DNA from: Bufo bufo
Lineage: Eukaryota; Chordata; Amphibia; Anura; Bufonidae
Length of the DNA stretch: 64,000 nucleotides
Assembly (NCBI RefSeq): GCF_905171765.1
Contig: NC_053392.1
Coordinates: 342,705,010 to 342,769,009 of the forward strand
Direction of reading: 5' to 3'
In this document: positions 1 through 11,296 of the stretch, one piece after another
Numbering within the stretch: the stretch's first letter is position 1
How the letters are laid out: the number at the start of each line of letters is the position of its first letter
Translations under genes and position numbers: made by a program
The notes under the pieces: generated by a model
Seen by the model: the letters and a program-made list of their open reading frames with translations, nothing else
Told to the model about the DNA's origin: nothing
The model's database searches: none

Positions 1-608
1 TGGATGAGAAGCAACCCCACACATGAATGGTCTCAGGATGCTTTACTGTTGGCATGACACAGGACTGATGGTAGCGCTCACCTTTTCTTCTCCGGACAAG
101 CCTTTTTTTCAGATGCCCCAAACAATCGGAAAGAGGCTTCATCAGAGAATATGACTTTGCCCCAGTCCTCAGCAGTACATTCATTATACTTTCTGCAGAA
201 AATCAATCTGTCCCTGATGTTTTTTTTGGAGAGAAGTGGCATCTTTGCTGCCCTTCTTGACACCAGGCCATCTTCCAAAAGTCTTCGCCTCACTGTGCGT
301 GCAGATGCCTGCTGCCATTCCTGAGCAAGCTCTGCACTGGTGGCACTCCAATCCCGCAGCTGAATCCTCTTTAGGAGACGATCCTGGCGCTTGCTGGACT
401 TTCTTGGACGCCCTGAAGCCTTCTTAACAAGAATTGAACCTCTTTCCTTGAAGTTCTTGATGATCCTATAAATTGTTGATTGAGGTGCAATCTTAGTAGC
501 CACAATATCCTTACCTGTGAAGCCATTTTTATGCAACGCAATGATGGCTGCAAGCGTTTCTTTTCCGGTCACCATGGTTAACAATGGAAGAACAATGATT
601 TCAAGCAT
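1..608 (-). pseudogene. Tc1 transposase, N-terminal part, frameshifted
   Basis: This part of a cut-and-paste transposase includes the paired-like DNA-binding region (KNGFTGKDIVATKIAPQST, then the GRPRKSSKR basic motif) and the start of the DDE domain (VIFSDEASFRLFG, first catalytic Asp). The frame from 608 is open to about 78, where a T-run near 107 shifts it and it ends in EKKACPEKKR. The family then continues (QSCVMPTVKHPETIHVWG) in another frame to base 1. The second Asp and the Glu lie beyond the window. Four residues before the ARTVRRRL motif are missing compared with copy 2. It cannot make an active enzyme. Confidence 0.88.
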
Positions 609-913
609 CCCCCTCCTTTTAACATGTCAAGTCTGCCATTTTAACCCAATCAGCCTGACATAATGATCGCCAGCCTTGTGCTGGACGATTACTGAAATTA
701 TCTCAGCAGGTCCTTTAATGACAGCAATGAAATGCAGTGGAAAGGTTTTTTGGGGATTAAGTTAATTTTCATGGCAAAGAAGGACTATGCAATTCATCTG
801 ATCACTCTTCATAACATTCTGGAGTATATGCAAATTGCTATTATAAAAACTTAAGCAGCAACTTTTCCAATTTCCAATATTTATATAATTCTCAAAACTT
901 TTGGCCACGACTG
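1..913 (-). mobile_element. Tc1/mariner element, family A, copy 1 (cut by window edge)
   Basis: The 5' end of a Tc1-type DNA transposon, read on the minus strand; the rest lies left of the window. The right terminus ends at 913 with GCCACGACTG and is followed by the TA target (914-915). It is almost the same sequence as the right half of the element at 21145-22640. Relative to that copy it lacks a 12-base piece near 306 and a stretch near 681. The TA lies inside a monomer of the adjoining 38-bp minisatellite, whose units often read ATATACATGCTTCC, so the element seems to have inserted into the array. Confidence 0.9.
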
Positions 914-915
914 TA

Positions 916-2166
916 CATGCTTCCAACAAATATTGATTGAGGCCTGAGATACACTGGCTTCCACCAAATATTGATTGAGGCGTACGATACAACGCCTTCC
1001 ACAAAATACTGATTGAGGGGTGCGATATACATGCTTCCACCAAATATTGATTGAGGCCTGCCATACAACGCCTTCCACAAAATACTGATTGAGGGGTGCG
1101 ATATACCTGCTTCTACCAAATTTTGAATCAGGGGTTCTATATACCTGCTTCCACAAAATACTGATTGAGGGGTGCGATATACCTGCTTCTACGAAATATT
1201 GATTAAGGGGTTCTATATGCCTGCTTCCACAAAATACTAATTGAGGGGTGCGATATACCTGCTTCCACCAAATTTTGATTGAGGCCTGCGATACACCGAC
1301 TTCTACAAAATACTGATTGAGGGGTGTGATGTTCCTGCTTCCACCAAATATTGATTAAGGGGTTCTATATATCTGTTTCCACAAAATATTGATTGAGGGG
1401 TGCAATATATGAAATATACCTGCTTCCACAAAATACTGATTAAGAGGTATGATATACCTGCTTCCCCAAAATACAGATTGAGGGGTGCGATATACATGCT
1501 TCCACAAAATACTGATTGAAGGGTGCAATATACCTGCTTCCACAAAATATTGATTCAGGTGTTCTTTATACCTGTTTCCATAAAATACTGATTGAGGGGT
1601 GCGATATACATGCTTCTACAAAATATTGATTAAGGGGTTCTATATACCTGCTTCCACAAAATAATGATTGAGGGGTGCAATATACCTGCTTCCACACAAT
1701 ATTGACTAAGGCCTGCGATACACCGGCTTCCACAAAATACTGATTGAGGGGTGCAATATACCTGCTTCCACAAAATACTGATTGAGGGGTTTGATATACC
1801 TGCTTCCACAAAATACTGATTGAGGGGTGCGATATACATGCTTCTACAAAATATTGATTAAGGGGTTCTATATACCTGCTTCCACAAAATAATGATTGAG
1901 GGGTGCAATATACCTGCTTCCACAAAATATTGACTAAGGCCTGCGATACACCGGCTTCCACAAAATACTGATTGAGGGGTGCAATATACCTGCTTCCACA
2001 AAATACTGATTGAGGGGTTTGATATACCTGCTTCCACAAAATACTGATTGCGGGGTGCGATATGCCAGCTTCTACAAAATACTGATTAAGGGCTTCAATA
2101 TCCCTGCTTCCACAAAATACTGATTGAGGGGTGGAATATACCGGCTTCTACCAAATATTGATTGAC
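916..2166. repeat. 38-bp minisatellite, about 33 units, with a 228-bp higher-order period
   Basis: The tandem array has a unit resembling ACAAAATACTGATTGAGGGG followed by TGCGATATACCTGCTTCC, 38 bp in all. Unit variants alternate (GGGGTGCGATAT, GGGGTTCTATAT, GGCCTGCGATAC). From about 1560 to 2040 six-unit blocks repeat: the marker GCGATATACATGCTTCTACA occurs at 1601 and again at 1829, exactly 228 bp apart. The array stops at 2166, where hAT transposase sequence begins. Minus-strand frames stay open over much of it, but 38 is not a multiple of 3 and the frames merely cycle, so I do not treat it as coding. Confidence 0.95.
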
Positions 2167-2204
2167 ATCTGCAGCCTGTGCTGTCAATGCATAAGTCGCC
2201 GTAA

Positions 2205-4193
2205 GCCAACACTCACCTAGGGATGACCACCTTAAGAAGGCAACTGGCCTCCCATCACCGAGCCCAGTGGGAGCAACGCTGTCAGAACCCACAAAGCCAC
2301 ACTCCCGGCGCTCCACATCCTGCTTTTTCTCCTTCCCCTCTCTCCTCCCATTTGTCCTGCACTCCACCTTCCACCGTACCGTCGACGCGTTCATCTGACA
2401 GAAGACAGGCTTCCATGGCCCAAATGTTCGAGCGTAAAAGTTGATGACGCTGGATAACCCTCTTGCCCAATGGCTGACCACTGGCTTGTCGGAACTGCTA
2501 GCACGCCAACTACTGCCATATAAACTGGTGGACTCGGAGGCCTTTAGAAAATTTGTGGCCATTGGCGCACCGCAATGGAAGGTCCCTGGAAGGAAATATT
2601 TCTCCCAGAAGGGCATCCCAGAGCTCAATGGCCACGTTCAGCGGCAAGTGAATATATCTCTGGCACACAGTGTCGGTGCCAAGATACATCTGACCACAGA
2701 CACGTGGTCTTGAAAACACAGGCAGGTAAGGTACATAACTTTTACTGCCAACTGGGCCGTCAAGCATGTAATCCGTGGCACCTGTGTGGATTTGGTGTTA
2801 CTGCCATGGATTGCATGCAGGCTTGACTCTTCTTCCCCTCCTCCTACTCCATCTTCCGTCTCCTCCTTGGCTGACTCCTCCTTTTCCACTGCTACCGCCT
2901 CTTCCGCTGCACCCCCCAAGCTCCCCAGAACCTGTTCGACGTGCCAGGTGAGACGTTAACATGCTGTGCTGCGGCTGTTGTGCCTGGAAGCCAAGAGCCA
3001 CACCGGTCCTGCACTGCTTTCAGCTCTGCGGTCACAGGCCGATCATTTGCAAACCCCGCTCAATTTGACAGTTGGTAAAGTGGTGTGCGACAACGGTGCC
3101 AATCTGCTGAGCGCGCTGAAACAGGGCAAAATGACACACGTGCCGTGCATGGCACACGTCCTGAATTTAGTCGTGCAGCGATTCGTTGCCAAATACCCCG
3201 GGGTCCAGGATGCCTTTTGGCAGGCCAGGAGAATCTCTGGCCATTTTAGAAGATCTTACACGGCCATGGCTCGCCTTGCTGATGTTCAGCGGCGACACCA
3301 CCTGTCCATCAGACTTCTGATTTGTGACTGGCCGACGCGCTGGAACTCCATCTTGTATATGCTTGTTAGGCTGCTCCAGCAGCAACGTGCCGTTAACGAC
3401 TACCTGTACGAACTCTGCAGCAGGACAGGTTCTGCGGATATTGGTTTCTTTTCACCGCGCCAGTGGCTGCTCAAGCGTGATGCATGCAGACTTCTGAGGC
3501 CATTTGATGAGATCACCAAACTGGTCATTCGCAGCCAGGGCACCATCAGTGAAATCGCACCTTACGCCTTTTTTCTGGAGCGTGAATTACATTGTGTCAT
3601 TGATCAAGCCGTCGAGGAGCAGGAGCTGGTAGATGAGGAAGTCGCAATGCTGAATGAATTCCCGGGGGGGCTACTCCATCTGAGACAAGTCAGCAGGATT
3701 CTAAAGAGGAGTAGGAGGAGGATGGTGGCTGGAGGAGGAGCAAAAAGAGCAGGCTTTGAGGGGAACTTCAAACTTTTCGGGGATCCTTGGTGTTGTCCGT
3801 GGCTTGGGGAAGGAGACCTCGGATATGAGATCATTCTTGCAGCCAACCCATCGACAGCTGCCCTCCGGATCCAGCCTCAGGTAATGCCTAGACTGACAGC
3901 TGTCCGACTACATTGGGTTAACTGCCGATGTGAACGCTCTCAGAAGTGAGAAACCGCTGGACTACTGGGTGTGCAGGCTTGACCTATGGCCAGAGCTGGC
4001 ACAATTTGCCATGGAACTCTTGGCTTGCCCCTCGTCGAGTGTCCTGTCCGAAATGACGTTCAGCGCAGCAGGGGGGATCGTGACCGATAAGCGCACTCGC
4101 CTAGCTCACGACAGTGTGGACTACCTCACATTTCTAAAAATGAATGAGGCATGGATCTCAGAGGAATTCAACACCTTTGACGACCACGTGTAA
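2205..4193 (+). pseudogene. hAT transposase (BED zinc finger type), broken
   Basis: Pieces in order: the end of a BED finger (LGMTTLRRQLASHHRAQW, its Cys pair lost at the array junction); the hAT N-terminal core 2441-2713 (KYFSQKGIPEL, IHLTTDTWS, then stop); a lost or frameshifted stretch; the RNase H-like core from 2966 (KVVCDNGANLLSAL, HVPCMAHVLNLVVQRF, WPTRWNSI); and the hATC dimerisation domain (PSSSVLSEMTFSAAGGIV, TDKRTRLAHDSVDYLTFL) ending at a stop at 4191-4193. A frame change near 3900-3930 and an apparent internal deletion after the acidic stretch at about 3650 break the gene. Intact relatives encode a single protein of roughly 600-700 residues. Confidence 0.87.
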
Positions 4194-4288
4194 TTTAATT
4201 TCCCCATGCCAGCCCACACATATCCGCCACAACCCAGAAAAAAGAATGGTCCTTGTCTTATGTATATACAGCGGCATAAAAGGCCTTT

Positions 4289-4770
4289 TTTTGTCAGGTG
4301 AATGACTAATGTTTGGGGCCTGTACTCCACTGGCCTGCAGTAAAATTGTTATCCACTGACAGTCTAATACACCTTCAGCCACATAATCACTTGTTCTTTT
4401 CTGTCCGGTGAATGCCTAATGTTTGGGGCCTGTACCCCACTGGCCTGCACTAAAATTGTTATCCACTGACTGTCTAATATACCTGCAGCCACATAATCAT
4501 TTGTTCTTTTCTGTCCGGTGAATGCATAATTTTTGGGGCCTGTACTCCACTGGCCTACAGTAAAATTGGTATCCACAGACCGCCTATTATACCTCCAGCC
4601 ACATAATCACTTGTTCTTTTCTGTCCAGTGAATGCATAATATTTGGGGCCTATACTCCACTGGCCTACAGTAAAATTGTTATCCACTGACCGCCTATTAT
4701 ACCTCCAGCCACATAATCATTTGTTTTTTTCTGTCAGGCGAATGCCTAATTTTTGGGGCCTTCATTTTTG
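4289..4770. repeat. 110-bp subterminal tandem repeat of the hAT element
   Basis: Four and a half units with a 110-bp period: TTTGGGGCC recurs at 4312, 4422, 4532, 4642 and 4752. Each unit holds a block about ATAATCACTTGTTCTTTTCT and CCACTGGCCT. One diverged unit is present at 40561-40650 in the other hAT element. Tandem subterminal repeats in hAT elements can serve as transposase binding sites; that role here is inference. Confidence 0.92.
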
Positions 4771-6622
4771 AGAAGTTTCCATTTAAAACGCATAAAAATG
4801 GCCCCTGATTAAAATACATATTTTTTGTTGGAATTTTTGCCATTGATCCCCCTTTGGTATGTCACTGTCCATGTTGTGGGACTATTTGTGCACTTCTAGA
4901 AAGTATTTGGTGGCTGCAAATATGACCCGAAGGTTTTTCAGGTTCTCTTCCCATTAAAGTGAATGGGTGCCTGCCACGATCGCGCGGTTCGCGAACATTT
5001 GATCGCTAACACGCGTTCGCGAAACGTCCCAGCCGATGTTCGGCCATCACTAGTGCTTGGTTGGGGTTCAGTGAAATCCTACCAATCAGATTCTAGAGAT
5101 ATGCCACCAGTATCTATGCAAAGAAACCCCTTAACTCCTTAAAGACACAGCCTTATTTCACCTTAAGGACCAGGCCATTTTTTGCAAATCCAACCAGTTT
5201 CACTTTAAATGGTGATAACTTTAAAACGCTTTGACTTATCCATGCCATTCTGAGATTGTTTTTTTCGTCACATATTGTACTTCATGACAGAGGTAAAATG
5301 AAGTAAAAAAAATACATTTTTATTTATAAAATAAATACCAAATTTACCAAAACATTTTAAAAAATTGCAAATTTCCAAGTTTCAATTTCTCTACTTCTAT
5401 AATCCATAGTAATACCTACAAAAATAGTTACTACTTTACATTCCCCATATGTCTACTTCATATTTGGATCATTTTGGGAATAATATTTTATTTTTTGAGG
5501 ATGTTACAAGGCTTAGAAGTTTAGAAGCAAATTTTTCTGAAATTTTCAAAAACCCAATTTTTAGGGACCAGTTCAGGTCAGAAGTCACTTTGTGAGGCTT
5601 ATATAATAGAAACCACCCAAAAATTACTCCATTCTAGAAACTACAAGGTATTCCAAACTGATTTTACAAACGTTGTTAACTCTTTAGGTGTTCCACAAGA
5701 GTTAATGGCAAATGAAGATAAAATTTCAGAATTTAGAATTTTTGGAAAATTTTCCATTTTAATCCATTTTTTCCAGTAACAAAGCAAGGGTTAACAGCCA
5801 AACAAAAGGCTATATTTATTGCCCCGAGTCTGTAGTTTGCAGAAACACCCCATATGTGGTCGTAAACTACTGTACGGGCACACAGTAGGGCGTAGAGGGA
5901 AAGGTGCGCCGTATGGTTTTTGGAAGGCAGATTTTGCTGGACTTGTTTATTTACACCATGTCCCATTTGAAGCCCCCCTGCACCCCTAGAGTAGAAATCC
6001 ATAAAAGTGACCCCATCTAAGAAACTAGACGCCTCAAGGTATTCAAAACTGATTTTACATACTTTGTTAACCCTTTAGGTGTTGAACAAGAGTTATTGGC
6101 AAATGGGGATGAAATTTGAGAATTTTAATTTTTTTGCAAATTTTCAATTTTAAGCTATTTTTTTCAGTAACAAAGCAAGGGTTAACAGCCAAACAAAATG
6201 CTATATTTATTGCCCCCGATTCTGTAGTTTGCAGAAACACCTCATATGTGGCCGTAAACTACTGTACGGGCACACAGTAGGGCGTAGAAGGAAAGGTGCG
6301 CCGTATGGTTTTTGGAAGGCAGATTTTGCCGGACTGGTTTATTTACACCATGTCCCATTTGAAGCCCCCTGATGCACCCCTAGAGTAGAAACTCCATAAA
6401 AGTGACCCCATTTTGGAAACTACGGGATAATGTGCCAGTTTTGTTGGGACTATTTTTAGGGCACATATGATTTTTGGTTTATCTATATTACATTTTTGTG
6501 AGGCAAGGTTACCAGAAATAGAAATTCAGAAATGTCATCTCTATTAGTTTCTTAGATGGGGTAGCTTTTATGGAGTTTTTACTCTAGGGGTGCATCAGGG
6601 GGGCTTCAAATGGGACATGGAG

Positions 6623-7443
6623 ACTGCAAAGACCTCCTCCTGCGTTACACATAAGGAGAATTCTTATAAGATACTTATGTTTTGGTATCACACCCCAAAA
6701 TTATTGAGACACCTTAACCCTAGCATCTCAGATAGATGTTGGAGATGTGCTACAGGGGAAGGCTCTCATGTACATATTTTCTGGGAATGCCCGTTGATTC
6801 AGCCTTTTTGGCAAATGGTACAGGAGGTTCTTTTCAGTCTGCTCAATATCAGATTCCCACTTGACCCTTTCTTTTATTTGTTAAATATGCCGCCGATATC
6901 ACTAAAGAAACATGTCTTACTCCTTACCCTGCACATTCTGACTGCAGCCAGATGTCTTATAGCTAGATTTTGGAAGAAAACAACCTCTCCCACCCAGCTA
7001 GACCTTCTTACCAATATCACTGAAGTGAGCTGCTAGCTTAACTAATAGATTGGATAGGTTTAACAAAATATGGCAGTTGTGGGATGACTTTCATGAGCCT
7101 AACTTGTGAGCGTGTGATGTCTAGCGTTTATTACCTTTCCTTATGTGTCATGTCCTTGTCAATACCCCCATTGTTTGTGACATTTATTTATTTATTTTTC
7201 TTTATTTGCCTAGGTTAGGATTACTGTTACTGCTGATACTTTTTATTCATATCCTTTACAATTGGATACGATACTGTATAATTGTACCACCACTTGCTTA
7301 TGTTCTCTGTATTCTAACGATTATTGATAACAAATAGTCTTTTGTGAGTATTTGGCATTTTGTAAAATGTGATAAGTGATGTCAACTTGTCTACATGTCT
7401 TTACTATTATAAAGAAAATAAACAGATAATAAAAAAATAAAAA
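6623..7443 (+). mobile_element. L1 LINE 3' end, 5'-truncated, with target-site duplication
   Basis: This retrotransposon tail encodes the C-terminus of L1 ORF2. The frame is open from about 6623 to a stop at 7036 and includes ENSYKILMFWYHTP and the CCHC-type cluster CWRCATGEGSHVHIFWECP, typical of L1 ORF2 ends. A 3' untranslated region and an A-rich tail (AATAAAAAAATAAAAAA) follow. The 15-base sequence AAATGGGACATGGAG lies directly before it (6608-6622) and after it (7444-7458), the expected target-site duplication of target-primed reverse transcription. It interrupts piggyBac sequence, so it is the younger of the two. Confidence 0.9.
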
Positions 7444-8569
7444 AAATGGGACATGGAGCCTAAAAAAAAAGGCCATCAAAATCTGCCTTTTAGAAACTAT
7501 ATGGCATTTCTTTCCTTCTGCGCCCTGCCGTTTGGTCGTACAGCAGTTTACGACCACATATGGGGTGTTTCTGTAAACTGCAGTATGAGGGTAATAAATA
7601 GTAAGCTTTGTTTGGCTGTTAACTATTACTTTGTTATTGAACAAAAAAACGGATTAAAATGGAAAATTTGCCAAAAAATAGCTTTTTTGGCAACGTTTTT
7701 TTTATTTATTTTTTTACCGTGTTCATCTGAGAGGTTAGGGGGATATTTTTATAGAGCAGATTCTTACAGATGCGGCGATACCTAATATGTCTACTTTTTT
7801 ATGTTTTACACTATATTTTCTTTTTATAAACAAAAAAAAACATTTTAGTATCTCCATAGTCTGAGTCATTATTTTTTTAGTTTTTAGCTGATTATCTTAG
7901 GTATAGGCTCCTTTTTTGCGGGATGAGAGGATGGTTTTATTGGCACTATTTTGGGGGGCATATGACTTTTTGATCGCTTGCTTTTACAATTTTTGTGATG
8001 TAAGGTGACAAAAAAAATACCTTTTTTGTACCGTTTTTTTTTTACCGTGTTCATCTGAGGGGTTAAGGGGGTATTTTTATAGAACAGACTCTTACGGACG
8101 CGGCAATACCTAATATGTCTACTTTTTTTAAGTTTATTTTATGTTTTGAACTATATTAACTTTTTATAAACAAAAAAAAAACATTTTAGTATCTCCATAG
8201 TCTAAGAGTCATTTATTTTTTTATTTTTAGCCAATTATCTTAGCTAGGGGCATCATTTTTTGCGGAGAGAGGAACGGTTTTATTTGCACTATTTGGTGGG
8301 CATATGACCTTTGAGCGCTTGCTATTACAATTTTGTGATGTAAGGTGACAAAAAAAAAACTTTTTTTTGCACCGTTTTTTTTTTTTTGAACCGTTCATCT
8401 GAGGGGTTAGGGAGGGGGTATTTTTATAGAGCAGGATTCTTACGGATGCGGCAATACTTATTATGTCTGTTTTACTAAATAATATTTTTGAAAGAATTTT
8501 TTTTTAGTTTTAGTGTCTCAAGTCTGGAGAACCAGTTTTTTATCCGATTGTAATGGGCTAAATTGGATA

Positions 8570-10329
8570 TAAATTTAGTACTCCATGAAGTGTGGTACTC
8601 CTGAAGCAACCAGGATGATTGGGGGGCACGTGTCACATTGAGTAGTGGTGTCCTTCCGTATCCCCCTCCTGTGACACACACTCTGCACTTTTTGGGGGTC
8701 CATCCCTTCTTTCCAGTATGGGGGACCACACCTGGAAAGTGTTGGCCAGAGACGATCCGGTCGCCTACAGTTCCCGAGGTACTCCGGCCTGCTCTTTCCC
8801 GGTCAGAAAAGATCAGGGCCTTGAGACTGCCTCATAGAACTGAAGGAATGTCCCTGTGTTGCCAGCACTCCGGGACAGCACAAAAGAGTTGTACAAGGCA
8901 ACCTGTACCAAGTAGACTGCAAATTTTTTGTACCATGCCCGGGTTTTGCGCATGGCGTTATATGGCTTGAGGACTTGATCAGAGAGATCAACTCCTCCCA
9001 TATACCGATTGTAGTCGATGATACAATCGGGCTTGAGGACCGTGCCGCGGTACCTCGCACTAGGGACACCCGTTACTATGATTGTGTGACGTACAAGGAC
9101 ATCTTTCTTGTCCTATATCTGACCAGCGACAGTTTTCCAGTGGTAAAGGCACAGGTCTCACCACTGTAGATAGTACCTGGAGGGGGTATGTAGGGAGGGG
9201 CCGCGTTGATTTTTCCGCACGTTCCACAAGCGGATGTGGATCTGGCGGCGAGGGGACGGAACAAGGGGATACTAGTATAAAAGTCATCCACTACAGGTGG
9301 TAACCATTATCTAGCAGTGGGTGCATAAGGTCCCACACAAAGTTTCCCGCTAACACCCAGAGTGGGGGGACTTTCTGGGGTTTGAATACGGGAATCTCGC
9401 CCCTCGTACACACAAAACTGTAAGTGTACCCTGAGTTTGTACAGCTTCACGCCATACCTCGCCCGCTTAGAGGAAACATACTGGCGAAAAGGAGTCTCCC
9501 CTTGAACGCAATGAGAGACTCATCAACCGCGACCTCCCTTCCAGGTACATAGGCCTGTACAAATTTGGCCCCAAATTGATTGATGACCGGCCTGATTTTG
9601 TACAGGCGGTCATAGGCAGGATCGCCTTGGGGGGAACATGTGCATTATCTGAATAACGCAGGCATTTCCGGATGCCTCAAACAGGGAACGTGTCCATGGC
9701 CATACTGTAAAGTGGGCCTGGTATAGGACGTCCCCACTCCAGTAATGCCTGACACTAGGTTTCTTGACTAGGGCCCATATTGAGCACTAGGCCCCAAAAT
9801 GTCCTCATCTCGGCTGCACTGACCGGAGTCCAGCCACTGGGCCTAGCCAAAAAGGAGCCTGGGTGTGAGCAACAAACTGTTAGGCGTACAGGTTTGTTTG
9901 CTCCACCATTAGATTTACAAAGTAGTCACTGAAAAAAAGACAAAAAAAAGTCATATTCAGTGAAGCCCACTGTGGAAATCTGGATTCCTGATTGGCCTAC
10001 AAAATCAGGAATCACGGGCTCATAACGCTCTGGGGTATACCAGAAAAGTTCACCGGCAGGGGGCTCCGGTGGATTCAACTGGTGGGCCGGGAAACTAGTA
10101 GGAGCCCCAGAGCTGCTCGTATTAGGGTGGGCCACAGGGTCCCTAGCATGGCGGTCCCCTTGCTCCGCCTGGCGGCGTCTCCACCGCCTTGGGGGCTCAT
10201 CATCATTGCTAGATGATGAGAGGACGCGATGACAAAAGGAAAGTGGGGTCATCCTCATCCTCGCTGGACTCTCGGACTCGGAGGCAAGCTGGCGTATGCC
10301 TCCTTGGCCAAGAACATCCGGCGGGCCAT
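8570..10329 (-). pseudogene. piggyBac transposase (PGBD4-like), many frameshifts
   Basis: A transposase for TTAA-specific cut-and-paste. In order on the minus strand: a possible start ATG at 10329 with an acidic N-terminus; FTEYDFFLSFF (about 9945); the first catalytic block VAVDESLIAFKGRL (Asp codon 9522-9524); SSKRARYGVKLYKL; the second catalytic block VDDFYTSIPLF (Asp at 9286-9288; relatives have DN); the third, MGGVDLSDQVLKPYNAMRKT (Asp at 8987-8989); and a Cys-containing tail (PKKCRVCV). All three Asp codons survive, but single-base shifts lie between most blocks and several tail cysteines are lost. Neighbouring TG-rich and oligo-T tracts are non-coding. Confidence 0.88.
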
Positions 10330-10333
10330 AGGG

Positions 10334-10402
10334 GAGTGTGTGTCTGCGTGTGTGTGTGTGCGTGTAAATCTTTATTTGGTGTGCGTGTGTGTGGGGGAAC
10401 GG
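10334..10402. repeat. TG-rich simple sequence
   Basis: Irregular GTGTGT/GCGTGT tract just upstream of the possible piggyBac transposase start. It makes spurious short frames on both strands and carries no recognisable coding content. Confidence 0.8.
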
Positions 10403-11296
10403 GTGTTCGCGAACTCACCCTAAACCTTACAGACCAAAAAAAAAAGACTAACTAAAAAAATGTGGAAAAAATTGGAAATTTTTTTTTTTCAAAATCGTTG
10501 ATCAAACCGTCCGAAGTTGATCAGCAGTGGGGTGTGCGATGCACTAACAGTGGCCGGACGCTAAGAGTGCCGGCCACAGTCAGCGTACGCACACAAAAAA
10601 AAAAAAAAACTGCCTGGCACCCCAAAAAAGTTGTGGGACGGGGGGGGGCAAGCTGCAGCACCCCTGGGGGTCTAGGATCACACAGCTGTGCAGTGGACCC
10701 CAGACACCCAATTTAGGGTGATGCAACCAAAACAGTTTTTTTTTTTTTTTTTTCAACTAACTTCCCTAAATATTCCCTGCCTAATCTAACTTGGTCCATA
10801 GCCTTTCCCTAAATACCTGGTTGTGCTGGGCACAGATGGGGTTCTGGCTGATCCTGGGCTCTGAACAGATGGGGGGGGCTGGCTGTGAGACACGACACAT
10901 CGCTGCGATAATTTGAATGAACCTGCCCGCCCCACCCGACCAATGAGAGCGATCCTGAAGGTGATGTCACCATCACCTCTCAGGATCTAAGGATGGTGAT
11001 TGTGGTGTATTATCACACCACGATCACCATCCTGTTCCGGGTTATCGGGTCCCCAGAACCCGAATAACCCGGAAACGCATCAAACCGCAGGTCTGAATTG
11101 ACCTGCGTTTTCTGCGATCGCCTAAACGCATTTAGCCAAGGTGCCTGCTCAATGAATTGAGCAGTCACCGGGGTTCCGATCACCGCCCGCCGACCGCGTG
11201 GATCGAAATACATAGTACGTACCGGTACAACCCTGTGTCCTTAACGATCGGGAAATCAGGGGCGTACCGGTACTCCCTATGTCCGGAACAGGTTAA

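Larger units (their letters stand above)
2167..5052 (+). mobile_element. hAT element with BED-type transposase, decayed, 5' end lost
   Basis: A hAT-superfamily DNA transposon. Its 5' part is replaced by the minisatellite at 2166. The 3' part holds the transposase end, a 110-bp tandem repeat (4289-4770) and a GC-rich terminus rich in CGCG and TTCGCGAA. It ends GGCCATCACTA at 5052, the reverse of the TAGTGATGG start common to vertebrate hAT ends. The segment after the tandem repeats (AAATGGCCCCTGATTAAAAT) recurs at the 3' end of the hAT element ending at 40759, so the two are relatives. Confidence 0.82.
5131..11296 (-). mobile_element. piggyBac element, degenerate autonomous copy, with internal inversion and L1 insertion
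   Basis: One end is TTAACTCCTTAAAGAC at 5131 (intact relatives have TTAACCCCTTAAGGAC). The other is a degenerate CCGGAACAGGTTAA at 11283-11296 next to palindromic GTACCGGTAC sites. The interior matches the piggyBac derivatives at 34704-37556 and 48984-51264, here reversed, and includes a transposase relic on the minus strand. Imperfect ~330-bp tandem units lie at 7712-8470. Between about 6480 and 7700, apart from the L1, family sequence runs in the opposite direction, so a segment is inverted or a second copy is nested. Treating all of it as one element is inference. Confidence 0.6.

Noticed and set aside
762..2039. Long minus-strand frames through the 38-bp repeats, looking like a repetitive protein.
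   Set aside because: The unit is not a multiple of 3 and several frames are open at once; the text is minisatellite.
916..2166. CRISPR-like array of 38-bp units.
   Set aside because: No unique spacers between units, and the context is eukaryotic transposons.
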